From Schlesneria paludicola DSM 18645 (GTDB taxonomy: Bacteria > Planctomycetota > Planctomycetia > Planctomycetales > Planctomycetaceae): 39,157 nt of DNA. The stretch spans positions 1 to 39,157 of the forward strand of contig CAMCMU010000046.1 of the NCBI GenBank assembly GCA_945876035.1, read 5' to 3'. Below, in pieces: positions 26,291-38,300 of this stretch; positions within the stretch are counted from its first letter, which is position 1, and each line of letters starts with the position of its first letter. Under the pieces are notes generated by a model. The model saw nothing but the letters and a program-made list of their open reading frames with translations, did no database searches and was not told the origin of the DNA. The position numbers were made by a program, and so were the translations under genes.

Positions 26291-28336
26291 GTGCAGACTT
26301 GGAGTCGATTGATTTTATTCATCATTCCGCATTGGCGACAACTCTTCCTGTCGCTGATCTTTGGCGGATTCGCAGCACTCCTGTGGAGCGCCGAACTGGC
26401 GTTAACGTTTCCGCTCACAATTACTTTCAGTGAACACCGCACCCTGAGTAATTACGTGCGGAATGAGATTGAGCAATCAGAGCGACTGATCACAGCACAG
26501 ACGGCGATCCGTGAAAATTTGGATCAGGAATTGGCCTTGCTGTCTGAAGACGGGACGACCGCTCGTCAGAAAGCACGTGTCAAGGTTCTCAACGCTCGAA
26601 CCGGATTGCAGCAAAAACTCACGACGATCATTTTTCGAGTCTGGATTTTTAGTTGGATCGAAACGCGCGTGCTTCCCAAGTTGCCGAGCGATTCATTTCA
26701 GATGTTCGGCACCGTCTTTGGTTTGGTGTTAGTGGTGACATTTTTCAAAGGACTGTGTGGTTACGCCCAAGATTCTGTGGCGGGTTGTGTCGCCGAATTG
26801 GTCACGATGGACATGCGTCAGACGTTGTTTCGCCGGACACTGCAACTCGATCCACAAACCATTGCGATCAGTGGGACACCGAAGTTGATGAATGACTTCA
26901 CCTATACGCTGCAGCAATTGTCGGCAGGTTTAGGAGATCTTGGAGGCCGCATTGTTCGCGAACCATTGAAAGCGGGAGCATGCATCATCGCGATGTTCTT
27001 TGTCAGTTGGCCGCTGACGCTGATGCTCCTCGCCTTCATCCCCCTCGCCGGATGGATGTTCCATTTGTTTGGGCAAACGCTCAAGCGAACCACTCGTCGA
27101 AGCATGGAAAGTGTGGGGCAGATGTACAAGTGTCTGGACGAGACATTTGTCAATCTCAAGGCTGTCATCGCATTTGGGACGGCCGGTCATCATCGGCGGG
27201 ACTTTCATCGAAAAAATGTCAAAAACTATCAGCAGTCAATGCGTATGACTCAGATCAGAGCCGTCAGCGACGTGGCGGTGGAGTTATTGGCGGTATTCGC
27301 CATCTTGGCGGTGTTGTTGCCGGCGGGATACATGGTCTTGAGACAAACAACGTCCATTTGCGGAGTGGAATTGGCGAGCGCACCACCCACCTTTCCCGAA
27401 TTGGCAATGTTTTATGCATTGTTGGCCGGAGTCATTGATCCGCTACGCAAGTTTTCGAAATTTTATTTGATCATTCGTCAGACGGGTGTGCTCGCCGATC
27501 AGGTGTTCCTTCAAATGGATCGAACGTCACTCGTGCCCGCGTCCGCATCGCCTCAATGGTTGCCGCGTCTCTCTCGGTGCTTAGAGTTTCGCGACGTTTT
27601 TTTCACCTACGCGCGTGCCTCTCATGACGATTCTCTGGATCGTGGTTCTGTTCTCAATGGACTCGATTTGCGTATCGAGTACGGTGAAGTCCTTGCCGTT
27701 GTGGGCGAAAACGGGTCGGGAAAATCGACTCTGGCAGGCCTGTTGCCACGATTCTATGACCCTGACCGGGGGGTGGTTGAATTTGATGGGATCGATCTTC
27801 GATCTGTACGGCTTCGCGAATTACGAGATCAGATCGCGGTTGTGTCTCAAGACACACATCTGTTTGACGATACGATTCGTGCCAATATTCGTTACGGCAA
27901 GTGGAATGCGACGGACGCTGAAATTTTGGCGGCCGCCCGTCACGCTCATGTCGTCGACTTTACGGATAATCTTCCACGGGGTCTTGAGACTCCCGTGGGA
28001 GAAGGGGGAAGACAGCTTTCCGGAGGACAACGTCAGCGTGTCTCGCTGGCGCGGGCGATTTTGCGGGATCCGCAAATCCTAATTCTCGACGAACCAACAT
28101 CCGCAATCGATGCGGAAAGTGAACTGTTGATTCATCAGGCGTTGAAAGATTTTGTCCGAGGACGCACCACAATCATCATCACGCACAGTTTGTCGCCGGC
28201 CCTATTGGAATACGTTTCTCGTATTGCTGTTCTGGATCGTGGTCGGGTGGTGGCGATGGGATCCCATTTAGAACTTCAAGCCGCCTGCCCCATGTACGGC
28301 CAACTCTTCGACGGAGCACTGCGGTCGGCCGCCTGA
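26291..28336 (+). CDS. Fused ABC transporter (MsbA/exporter type) with a coiled-coil insertion after TM1
   Basis: The 681-residue half-transporter starts with GTG. Residues 5-45 are TM1. Residues about 46-110 form a hydrophilic, Glu/Gln/Arg-rich segment with heptad-like spacing, likely a coiled-coil hairpin, which ordinary type-I exporters lack. Five more membrane segments follow between about 137 and 400. The ATPase domain has Walker A GENGSGKST (472-480), Q-loop VVSQD (517-521), signature LSGGQ (576-580), Walker B ILILDEP (596-602) and the switch His632. It should act as a homodimer exporting a lipid, peptide or other hydrophobic compound; the cargo is unknown. No accessory protein is adjacent. 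Confidence 0.92.
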   Translation: MQTWSRLILFIIPHWRQLFLSLIFGGFAALLWSAELALTFPLTITFSEHRTLSNYVRNEIEQSERLITAQTAIRENLDQELALLSEDGTTARQKARVKVLNARTGLQQKLTTIIFRVWIFSWIETRVLPKLPSDSFQMFGTVFGLVLVVTFFKGLCGYAQDSVAGCVAELVTMDMRQTLFRRTLQLDPQTIAISGTPKLMNDFTYTLQQLSAGLGDLGGRIVREPLKAGACIIAMFFVSWPLTLMLLAFIPLAGWMFHLFGQTLKRTTRRSMESVGQMYKCLDETFVNLKAVIAFGTAGHHRRDFHRKNVKNYQQSMRMTQIRAVSDVAVELLAVFAILAVLLPAGYMVLRQTTSICGVELASAPPTFPELAMFYALLAGVIDPLRKFSKFYLIIRQTGVLADQVFLQMDRTSLVPASASPQWLPRLSRCLEFRDVFFTYARASHDDSLDRGSVLNGLDLRIEYGEVLAVVGENGSGKSTLAGLLPRFYDPDRGVVEFDGIDLRSVRLRELRDQIAVVSQDTHLFDDTIRANIRYGKWNATDAEILAAARHAHVVDFTDNLPRGLETPVGEGGRQLSGGQRQRVSLARAILRDPQILILDEPTSAIDAESELLIHQALKDFVRGRTTIIITHSLSPALLEYVSRIAVLDRGRVVAMGSHLELQAACPMYGQLFDGALRSAA

Positions 28337-28371
28337 ATTGGCTGGCGCGAGTGATTGGCAGCAATTGTCAA

Positions 28372-28394
28372 CGCCGCCATGGTTTTTGGCGGCG
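28372..28394 (+). terminator. GC-rich hairpin after the ABC exporter gene
   Basis: cgccgcca (28372-28379) pairs perfectly with tggcggcg (28387-28394) around a T-rich loop, 35 bases after the stop. No T-tract follows, so it is a possible terminator or mRNA-stabilising hairpin. Confidence 0.45.
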
Positions 28395-28555
28395 CGACCA
28401 CACCCCTCTCCGTAAAAGAGGCTTGTGGGGAACGGACGTTTGGCAGGCAAAAACCCGAGATCCAACTGTGGAGCGGCGTGAATCTTATTTCCGCTGCGGC
28501 TATAGTTGCTGTCCATGGCAATGACGTTGGACACATCCTCTGGGAAACTTTCACC

Positions 28556-29452
28556 GTGAAACTCCTTGCGATCGCTGTTTTTTCTAGTCTTTTTTATTCA
28601 ACGGTCGTGTGTGCGGCAGAACCCTCCAAAGTGCTCATGCTGACTCAGAGTAAAGGCTTCAAACATGACTCGGTCAACCGCGACAATAAAGTGTTATCCA
28701 CAGCTGAAATTGCGATGACTCAACTGGGACAACAGTCTCAATTGTTCGTTGTGACCTGCACTCAGGACGCCGCGTTGGACTTCCGAAAAGAGAATCTCCA
28801 AAAGTATGACATCGTCATGTTTTACACGACGGGAAAACTGGAGATTTCGCAGGAGGCGCAGCAGTATTTCGTCAATGTCTGGCTGAAGGAAAAGGGACAT
28901 GGTTGGATCGGTTTTCATTCTGCGGCCGACACATACACGACGGAAGATCCGAAGGACAAATGGTACTGGGATTTGTGCGGGGGGACATTTAAGGGACATC
29001 CATGGAATTCCCGCGACGTGGTCACGATCCGTGTGCACGACACAAAACATCCGGCAATGATTCCGTTTGGCAACGAGTTTCAGATCAGTGATGAGATCTA
29101 TTGGTATGCGCATTGGATCCCTGAAAATGTCCACGTTCTGATGAGCTTGAACTTGGAAAAGTGCAAAACAAAGGGAGAGTTAAGGAGGGTGAAAGAGGGC
29201 GATACGGAAAAGACGAGTTTGCATGTTGAACACGTGCCGGTTTCATGGTGTCGTTCATGGGGCGAGGGGAAGATCTTTTACAACAACCTCGGCCACAACG
29301 AAGGCACTTGGTCTGACAAACGGTTTCTTGAATCGACGGTGGGCGCCATCCGTTGGATTCGAGGCGATGTGGAGGGGACTGCGACTCCAAACCCAGAACT
29401 CTCAAAAGAGCAACAATTGAAAGCGAGAAAAGACGCCGGCCTCGACAAGTAA
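28556..29452 (+). CDS. Exported ThuA-like domain protein
   Basis: The frame runs back to 28355, but the GTG at 28556 starts directly with a signal peptide (VKLLAIAVFSSLFYSTVVCA, cleavage after CAA) and is preferred; this gives 298 residues. The body is a ThuA (class I glutamine amidotransferase-like fold) domain: KVLMLTQSKGFKHDSV at the start, KYDIVMFYTTG, GHGWIGFHSAADTY, then GGTFKGHPW and HPAMIPFGNEFQISDEIYW, and GEGKIFYNNLGHNEGTW near the end. ThuA is named from trehalose utilisation in rhizobia, but exported planctomycete versions have no proven reaction; a link to sugar metabolism is only inferred. The Shine-Dalgarno is weak (GGGAAA). Confidence 0.9.
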   Translation: MKLLAIAVFSSLFYSTVVCAAEPSKVLMLTQSKGFKHDSVNRDNKVLSTAEIAMTQLGQQSQLFVVTCTQDAALDFRKENLQKYDIVMFYTTGKLEISQEAQQYFVNVWLKEKGHGWIGFHSAADTYTTEDPKDKWYWDLCGGTFKGHPWNSRDVVTIRVHDTKHPAMIPFGNEFQISDEIYWYAHWIPENVHVLMSLNLEKCKTKGELRRVKEGDTEKTSLHVEHVPVSWCRSWGEGKIFYNNLGHNEGTWSDKRFLESTVGAIRWIRGDVEGTATPNPELSKEQQLKARKDAGLDK

Positions 29453-30078
29453 CGCCGGTCGCTGCTTTTGAACGTGACCATTCGCAATCACGACTTGAAA
29501 CGGCCCGTCTGGCCGCCGCCATTCCATGCGATGTCGGCGACGTAGAAGTGTGCGGAAGTGATGTTGGTTGCGAGTTTCGATCGTTTCATGCTTCTGACAG
29601 GGATCGTGGGGCTGTCGGTTCGGGATTGCCAGTCGTGCCGTATGCCAGCGGCGGGTATTTGGTGAAACTCTCCGCTCAATCTTTTCAGCAGGGAAGTCTC
29701 GCAGAAATGCGATTTGGGATGAAAGGGCATGTTTTAAACAAGTCGTCTGGGTTCGCCGCGAGAGTGGTCCTCCAGACACGATCTGCCGTTGTGTTGCGAT
29801 CACACGAAGACGTGTTGGCCGATGAATCGGGGCGAGGCGTTGGACAATAACCTTGAGGCGGATCTCGGCGTTCTGTCTGCCAAATGAGTGATCGTGGCTG
29901 CCGCCGACAGTGTTTTAAACATCTCGACTGGCGACTCCCGTGGGGCTGTCGTACGCAACTTCACGAAGACCGCAGACATTCCGCATTGCGGTCATTCTTC
30001 CCGCCATCGGCATGGGTACGGTCCTCGTTCTGAGCGAGTCAGATCCGGCGATACGACTCCTTGGTCTGAGACGGAATC
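29453..30078. other. Convergent intergenic region, no gene recognised
   Basis: About 625 bases hold no convincing gene. Two hairpins occur: gaccgca/tgcggtc (29968-29993) and aatccta/taggatt (30075-30094), the latter spanning the hemB stop codon; either may help end the hemB transcript, though T-tracts are missing. Confidence 0.45.
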
Positions 30079-31606
<1,528 letters not shown>

Positions 31607-32557
31607 ATGAACAGTGGAGACGCAGTGCGAATTTTGGTTTACATCGGTATTGGATTCGCGGCATTACTGGCCATCATCGCCTTGGCCGTGTTCGCCGCCT
31701 ACTTTAAGTTGTGGTTGCGTGCCTTTGTCACCAGAGCCAAGATTGGCCCGTTTGCACTGCTGTTTATGTCGCTTAGGAAGGTGAATCCGACGGCCATTGT
31801 GGATGCGAAAATCATGGCCGTGCAGGCCGGCCTACGTGAAGTGACAACGGAACGACTTGAAGCGCACTATCTCGCTGGCGGTAACATTCGAAATGTGATT
31901 CGAGCGCTGATTATCACTCATCGAGCCAAGATCGATTTGGATTGGAATACGGCCTCGGCCATCGATCTCGCCGGCCGCAATGTCCTCGAGGCTGTACAGA
32001 CGAGTGTGAACCCGAAAGTGATCGATTGTCCCGATCCAAAATCGTTCGGTCGAAACACACTTGATGGTGTGGCCAAAAACGGGATTCAGTTGAAGGCACG
32101 TGCGCGTGTCACCGTTCGAACAAACTTGGCTCAACTGATCGGCGGCGCCACCGAGGATACGATCGTTGCTCGTGTGGGTGAGGGTATCGTGTCGGCGATT
32201 GGTTCGAGCCAGTCTCATGCCGAAGTCTTGGCCAATCCCATGTTGATTGCGAAAACGGTGTTGGATAAGGGACTCGATTCTCAAACAGCTTACGAAATCG
32301 TATCCATCGACATCGCCGACATTGACGTCGGCGTCAATATTGGAGCGCGGTTACAAGCCGATCAGGCCGAAGCGGACATGCGTATTGCCCGCGCCAAAGC
32401 AGAAGAACGCCGCGCACGGGCGGTGGCCGCGGAGCAAGAAATGAAAGCGCTGACGGTGGAAAATCAGGCCAAGGTTATTTTGGCGGAGGCGGAGATTCCT
32501 CTCGCGATGGCAGACGCCTATCGCATCGGTTCTCTGCGAGCGAAGACGAGTCCTTGA
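31607..32557 (+). CDS. floA: Flotillin-like protein FloA (SPFH/UPF0365 family)
   Basis: The preferred start gives 316 residues, close to the usual 330 of Bacillus FloA. Residues about 7-33 form a membrane-embedded hydrophobic hairpin ([20 protein letters not shown]). An SPFH domain follows, with the family blocks [35 protein letters not shown] and [16 protein letters not shown]. The C-terminal third is an Ala/Glu-rich coiled coil ([17 protein letters not shown]) that oligomerises. FloA scaffolds functional membrane microdomains and affects membrane fluidity and protein secretion in Bacillus; the same role here is assumed. The NfeD partner often found beside it is not present. Confidence 0.95.
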   Translation: MNSGDAVRILVYIGIGFAALLAIIALAVFAAYFKLWLRAFVTRAKIGPFALLFMSLRKVNPTAIVDAKIMAVQAGLREVTTERLEAHYLAGGNIRNVIRALIITHRAKIDLDWNTASAIDLAGRNVLEAVQTSVNPKVIDCPDPKSFGRNTLDGVAKNGIQLKARARVTVRTNLAQLIGGATEDTIVARVGEGIVSAIGSSQSHAEVLANPMLIAKTVLDKGLDSQTAYEIVSIDIADIDVGVNIGARLQADQAEADMRIARAKAEERRARAVAAEQEMKALTVENQAKVILAEAEIPLAMADAYRIGSLRAKTSP

Positions 32558-32792
32558 AACATCGCTAAAGTGCTTTCCGTGACGACGATCGAGCTGGCAG
32601 TTTGATGGAAATCGGAGCAGACGTTCGTGTCCTTTCCTGTCTGATGTTTTGAGCCGTTTGTCCGGTTCACGGCCGTTCCCGCTGTCGTCATGACAATCGG
32701 CGTTTTGTTCGACTAAATTTGCCGCTGGAGGGTTTGATTCTCGATCCCTGAGACTCCGACCAAATGGCGATGTTTCGCCGCTGAGTGGATTC

Positions 32793-33698
32793 ATGCCATA
32801 TGTGTGTTTTTGCCTGATTTGCGTGATTTGGAGCAGCAGCTTCATGTTAATGAAGCTTGCTACCCGCTGCCTGACACCGATTGAAGTCGGTGCCGGTCGG
32901 GCAATTGGCGGAGCGTCCGTGCTGGCCTTGCTGTTCGTGATCACGCGAGGGCGATTGACGTACCGAAAATGTGACATCGGCGTATTATTGGCTGTCGTCA
33001 TCTTGGGATTCGCGTGGCCACATTCCATACAACCATGGCTGGTTGACGAGATTGGCAGCGGGTTGGTGGGCATGTCTGTCGGTTTGACTCCGCTGTTTAC
33101 GCTGTTTTTCATGATCCCGATGCTGGGTCAGTGGCCGACGCTGAGGCAGGGATTGGGAGTCGTTGGCGCCCTGTTTTTCTTGATCGTTCTGATGCGTGAT
33201 GGCTTCGATCATACGGTCACCCCCTTTGAGTTGGGGTTGGCGGCAAGTGTGCCGATGTCTTATTCCGCGGCCAATTGTCTAATACAACGCTCGTTGAAGC
33301 ATTTGCCGCCATTGGAACTGACGCTGCTGTGTCTGATCGCCAATACAGGCATTCTGCTGTCTTTGTCCGCCTTCTTCAGTCGACCCAAGGTCGATCCTTT
33401 GGCACCGTGGGTGACGGCCGTTCTCGCCGTTGTCGTTCTTGGAGTCGTGGGAACAGGGCTGGCAACGTTTTTGTTCAATAGACTGGTTCAGGAACAGGGG
33501 CCTTTGTTTGCGACGATGACAATCAATGTGACTCCGTTAGGGGCGGTCTTGTGGGGTTGGGCGATGGGAGAAGTCATCACTTCGACACAGGTTGTGGCAT
33601 TGCTAGGCATTCTGACAATGATCACGGTTGTTCAATTTGGAGCAGCGCACAGTTCGCCGGCATCGGTCGACGCTGAGGCGTCATCCGCCAATCATTAG
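32793..33698 (+). CDS. EamA/DMT-family membrane transporter
   Basis: The 301-residue protein has ten hydrophobic segments in two five-helix repeats, as in drug/metabolite transporters. The first repeat starts with VCFCLICVIWSSSFMLMKLA, the usual EamA helix 1 with a WSSSF kink, and includes GAGRAIGG. The second starts around residue 149 with ELGLAASVPMSYSAANCLIQ and ends with AVLWGWAMGEVITSTQVVAL, the standard PLxAxxxGxxxxGE pattern. It is an exporter or importer of a small metabolite; substrate cannot be predicted. It stands alone, 235 bases after floA. Confidence 0.92.
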   Translation: MPYVCFCLICVIWSSSFMLMKLATRCLTPIEVGAGRAIGGASVLALLFVITRGRLTYRKCDIGVLLAVVILGFAWPHSIQPWLVDEIGSGLVGMSVGLTPLFTLFFMIPMLGQWPTLRQGLGVVGALFFLIVLMRDGFDHTVTPFELGLAASVPMSYSAANCLIQRSLKHLPPLELTLLCLIANTGILLSLSAFFSRPKVDPLAPWVTAVLAVVVLGVVGTGLATFLFNRLVQEQGPLFATMTINVTPLGAVLWGWAMGEVITSTQVVALLGILTMITVVQFGAAHSSPASVDAEASSANH

Positions 33699-33704
33699 AG
33701 CCGT

Positions 33705-33727
33705 TCCGCTCTGGCGGAGGTGTTTTC
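33705..33727 (+). terminator. Short hairpin plus T-run after the EamA gene
   Basis: tccgc (33705-33709) and gcgga (33714-33718) pair around tctg, followed by ggtgttttcg. The CGCTCTGGCG core matches the hairpin after the rhamnose operon at 23118-23127. Weak intrinsic terminator candidate. Confidence 0.4.
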
Positions 33728-33885
33728 GACGGCAGAACAGGTGTCAGGCCGATGAGTTTCGGGGCAACGGGGCATCCGACTCTGTTTCGTATCGGCATGC
33801 GGCTCGTTCCGCCTCAACGGCGACATGTTTTTGGAATCATTGGGGAATACTCGTTACGGGAGAAAATCATTTCCGTGGTCGGCAA

Positions 33886-35331
33886 CTATGCCAAGAGTCC
33901 TGGAACAAGTTTGCCTTGGACGTCTGTTAGGCGATAGCGGCGACCTTGGAATTTGTAGGTCAGCCGTTCGTGATCGATTCCCATGAGATGCAACAGGGTT
34001 GCGTGCAGGTCGTGGACATCGACCGCATCGCGGATAATGTTGTAACCGAATTCGCAGGTCTCCCCGTAATGAGCACCGGGTTTGATGCCACCCCCGGCCA
34101 GCCAGATGCTGAAGCAGCGGGGATGATGGTCTCTGCCGAAATCGGTCGAGATTTTTCCCTGACAGTAATTTGTGCGACCGAACTCGCCTCCCCAGACGAC
34201 CAGCGTGTCTTCCAGCATTCCTCGCTGTTGCAGGTCTTTCACGAGTGCTGCCGCCGGTTGGTCCGTTTCCAGACACAGTTTCGGGATATTGCTCGGCAGG
34301 TTTCCATGATGATCCCAGTCCTGATGATAGAGCTGGATGAATCGAGATCCACGTTCCGCCAGACGTCTCGCCAACAAGCAATTGGCGGCGAACGAACCGG
34401 GGGTCGTGACGTCTGGTCCATAGGAGTCAAGAACATGTTTTGGCTCAGTGGAAATGTCGGTCACTTCGGGAATACTGGCCTGCATCCGGTAGGACATTTC
34501 GTAGTGATCGATTCGACTGCGAATTTCGGCATCGGGGGTCGATTCCAGTTGATGTTCGTGAAGTTCTTTCAAACGGTCCAGTAACATTCGGCGGCTCTGG
34601 ACACTCACGCCGGCGGGATTTCGCAGATAGAGCACGGGGTCTTCCGCCGCTCGAAAGAGAACTCCCTGATGTTGCGACGGCATGAAGCCGCTTCCCCACA
34701 AGTGAGTTCCGAGCGGTTGCCCACCTTTGTCCTTGGTGACGAGAACCACAAATGACGGCAAGTTTGAGTTTTCCTGACCGAGCCCGTAACTGAGCCAAGC
34801 ACCAAAACTCGGTCGGCCAGCAATCGGAGTTCCGGTTTGAAGAAACGTCACGCCCGGACCATGATTGATGGCTTCGGTGTGCATTGAGTTCACAACGCAG
34901 ATTTGATCGGCGATCGCGGCGGTATATGGCAGAGTTTCACTGAACCATGATCCCGCCTGACCATGCTGTGTAAATTGGAAGGGGGAACCGACCAACGGAA
35001 GTGAGGCTTGATGCCCCGACATCGCGGTCAGCCTCTGTCCCTGTCGAACGCTGTTCGGCAGTTGTTCTCCGTATCTCTGGTTGAGTGTTGGTTTGTAGTC
35101 GAATAAGTCAAGATGCGACGGGCCTCCCGACATAAACAGCGAAATAATCCGCTTCGCTGTTGGGACACGATGCGGGATCGCTTGCACCGTGTCGGTACTG
35201 TTCGAGGCCGACACGTCTCGCGCCAGCATTTCGGAGAGGGCCAGTCCGCCGATCCCCATTCCAAACTGATTGAGAAACGTGCGCCGTTCCGACGCGGGAT
35301 TCGACCATCGTTGTGGGATTTGTGAATTCAT
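33886..35331 (-). CDS. DUF1501 protein with Tat signal, partner of the DUF1549/DUF1553 protein
   Basis: The 481-residue protein begins with a Tat signal, ERRTFLNQFGMGIGGLAL at about 15-32. Conserved family blocks follow: SLFMSGGPSHLDLFDYKPTL, INHGPGVTFLQTGTPIAGRP, GAWLSYGLGQENSNLPSFVV, VVWGGEFGRTNYCQGK, GRDHHPRCFSIWLAGGGI and VHDLHATLLHLMGIDHERLT. The fold is sulfatase/alkaline-phosphatase-like and several His/Asp residues could bind metal, but no reaction is established. Its ATG overlaps the stop of the upstream gene (ATGA at 35328-35331), the classic planctomycete pairing with a DUF1549/DUF1553 protein, so the two probably act together outside the cytoplasm. It is a paralog of the DUF1501 gene at 23428. 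Confidence 0.95.
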   Translation of the reverse strand: MNSQIPQRWSNPASERRTFLNQFGMGIGGLALSEMLARDVSASNSTDTVQAIPHRVPTAKRIISLFMSGGPSHLDLFDYKPTLNQRYGEQLPNSVRQGQRLTAMSGHQASLPLVGSPFQFTQHGQAGSWFSETLPYTAAIADQICVVNSMHTEAINHGPGVTFLQTGTPIAGRPSFGAWLSYGLGQENSNLPSFVVLVTKDKGGQPLGTHLWGSGFMPSQHQGVLFRAAEDPVLYLRNPAGVSVQSRRMLLDRLKELHEHQLESTPDAEIRSRIDHYEMSYRMQASIPEVTDISTEPKHVLDSYGPDVTTPGSFAANCLLARRLAERGSRFIQLYHQDWDHHGNLPSNIPKLCLETDQPAAALVKDLQQRGMLEDTLVVWGGEFGRTNYCQGKISTDFGRDHHPRCFSIWLAGGGIKPGAHYGETCEFGYNIIRDAVDVHDLHATLLHLMGIDHERLTYKFQGRRYRLTDVQGKLVPGLLA

Positions 35332-38300
35332 CGTTTGACAACCGCCTCATCATGATTGAGAAATGCTTGAGCCAGAATCGTTGCAGCAGCAGCTTCGGGA
35401 GCGGGGATGTTACCGGATCGAGCGGCTAGACCAATCTTGAGCAGGTCTTCCGCTTGCATCGGATGTTTTTCGAAATGGGCCAGCTGTTCTTGATAGAGAT
35501 GCGTAAAAATTTCCGTTTCACGCGGATCAGGCAGTCGGCTCAGGCAGCGTAAACACCCCTGTCTGATCATCACCGGGAGGCTTCCCTGCGAGGACTGATA
35601 CAGCAATTCTCCGAGGACGCGTGCCGCTTCGACATATTGAGTCCCGTTCAGAAGGATCAGCGGTTGTAGCGGCGAATCGGTTCTTTCCCGTCGCGCAGTA
35701 CAGACGGCACGTCGCGGTGCATCAAAAGCCAGAAGAGCTGGCGGCGGACCGCTGCGCCGCCAATGGGTGTAGAGGCTCCGGCGATAGACACCCGTCCCCT
35801 CCGTAATCTTCGCTGGTTTAAATGACTCGGTCATTTCATACGGGTTGACCGATGGTCCACCCAATTGCTGCTGCAGCAGTCCAGAAGATGCCAGCACGTT
35901 GTCCCGAATCATCTCCGCTTGAAGGCGGAATCGTGGTCCACGTGCCAGTAACATATTTTCCGGATCATCGGTCATCAGGTCGTGATCACCAAGGCTTCGT
36001 TGTCGATAAGTCTGACTCATCACGATTGTTTTGATCAGCGATTTCGTATCCCAACCACTGTCGAGGAATCGAAGGGCGAGCCAGTCGAGCAGTTCCGGGT
36101 ACAGAGGTGGCGACCCCTGACTTCCAAAATCTTCGGCCGTCTTGACCAAACCCATGCCGAATAGACTTTGCCAGAAACGATTGACGGTGACACGCGCCGT
36201 GAGCGGATGCTGTCGATCGGTGAGCCACCTCGCCAAACCCAATCGATTCAGGGGCGCTCCTGCGGGAAAGGGAAAGACACTGACGGGGGTCCCGGCAGAG
36301 ACCTCATCGCGTCGCTGCGCGTAGTCCCCACGAAACAGGACATAGGCTTTCTTCGGCAGAGCCAATTCACGCATCACCATCAGTTCTGGAATTTTGTCGA
36401 GGAATTGGCTCTGCTCATCACGCACTTTCAACAGTGAGCTCAAATGCTGTGACCATTCGGAATCGACCGTGGCGAGATACAGTTCCCATAAGGATTCCTG
36501 TTCTAAATCCGACAACTCGGTCACGGGCTTTCGAAGGATCTGCAACGCGGATTGCAAATCATAGGTTGCCTGCGACTCCAATCCGGTCAGGTTTCGCGAG
36601 AAGACTCGAAACTCATCAATCAGACCGTCCTTAAATCCTCGATCGCGTTTTCGTTCACCAAGTGAGATGTTGTCATCGCCTCCCCCAGTGATGTTCTTCG
36701 TCAGTTGATCCTTGAAAATTTGGAAGTTCGCCTTCTGACCATTGACGGACATCCACAGTCCGTCTGCTCGACTGCTTCCGTCGTATCCCACAGCAACGTG
36801 GACCCATTCGTTGACCGGCAGTTTGTCACGTGCCTCAATGGAGATGGCATTCCCCGGCCAAAAGTGAATCAGCGACCAGCGAAGTTTCCCGTCGACGATC
36901 AGCAGTTCGTAACCGCGACTACCGGAGTCTGTCCACGCTCCAGATCGATGGAAAATAACAGCACGCTCTTTTTCATCGGGTGTCTTGAGCCATAACGAAA
37001 CCGAGAACGGCTGAAATAGGGGGTAGTTCCCCAGCGGGATTTTGACAGGATCGTCGCCGGTCAATTGAACGGCCTGTCCAAATTTTCCGGGGATCAACTG
37101 GTTGTCGCCGTGAAGTATCGCAGGCTTGTCGAGCGCGAGCGTGTTGGCGAGTTCCCCCTTGTCAACGTGATCAAGCGAGTAGCGGGCGACTTCGCCAGGG
37201 AACGTCAGTTCGTCCGGCCGCGTTTCCAGCCAGTTGCGAAATTCTGCTCGGCGTAAGTCTCGCAGTGCGTGACCGGTTTGTTCAACCTGTTCAACTTCCT
37301 GTGCCAGCTTTCGCAGACGCGTTTTGGAGACATTGTCGGCAAGAAGGAGTGTCGGTGTCGGCGTTGACGACGTGCGATAGGAGTACATTCCGGCTTCATC
37401 GATGTTCTGAAACATCGCAAAAATTTGATAAAACTCTTGTTGAGTAATCGGATCGTATTTGTGGTCATGACAGCGAGCACATTCAAACGTCAGGCCCAGA
37501 AACGTTGTGGCAAACGTCTGAACTCGGTCACAGACATATTCCACGCGATATTCTTCCTCAACGCTGCCTCCCTCCGTTTCTTGTTGATGCAGTCGGTTGA
37601 ATGCGGTGGCCAGAATCTGTTCGTCAGTGGCATCAGGCAACAAGTCGCCTGCTAACTGCCAAGTGATGAATTGATCGAACGGAAGATTGCCATTGAAGGA
37701 ATTAATCACCCAATCTCGCCAAGCCCAAACGTCTCGTTCCCGATCGACTTGAAATCCGTAGCTGTCGGCATAACGCGCTAGATCAAGCCAGTCCATCGCC
37801 ATGCGTTCACCATAACGCTCAGACTGAAGGAGGCGGTCAACGAGGACTTCGTAGGAGTCGGGCGATTTGTCGGCCAGGAATGCTTCGACATCTTCCCCCG
37901 TTGGCGGCAAACCGGTCAGATCAAAGCACAATCGTCGAAATAATGTCAAACGGTTGGCTGCCGGTTGCTGTTTCATTCCTCGACGTGCAAGCGAGTCTGC
38001 GACGATTCCGTCGATTCCATTCACGGAGCCCGTCCCGGAGACGGCAATTGGTTTCAGGGGAATGAACGACCAGTGCGCTTCGTATTCCGCTCCTTCTGTA
38101 ATCCATTGTCGGATCGTGTCGACTTCCAAGGAGGTCAGTCGCTCGAGTTTGAAGGACGGTGGTGGCATCTGAACATCGGGGTCCTCGCTCAGGATTCGAG
38201 TCAGCATCTTGCTGTCGGCAAGATTTCCGGGAACGATGGCCTTCTGATCGATGGCCGACTGTCTGACGTCGAGCTGGAGCTCCACCGTGCGTTTGTTCTT

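Noticed and set aside
29353-29850. 165-residue plus-strand frame overlapping the ThuA 3' end
   Set aside because: Overlaps a real gene in another frame and is Arg/Ser/Val-rich with no motif.
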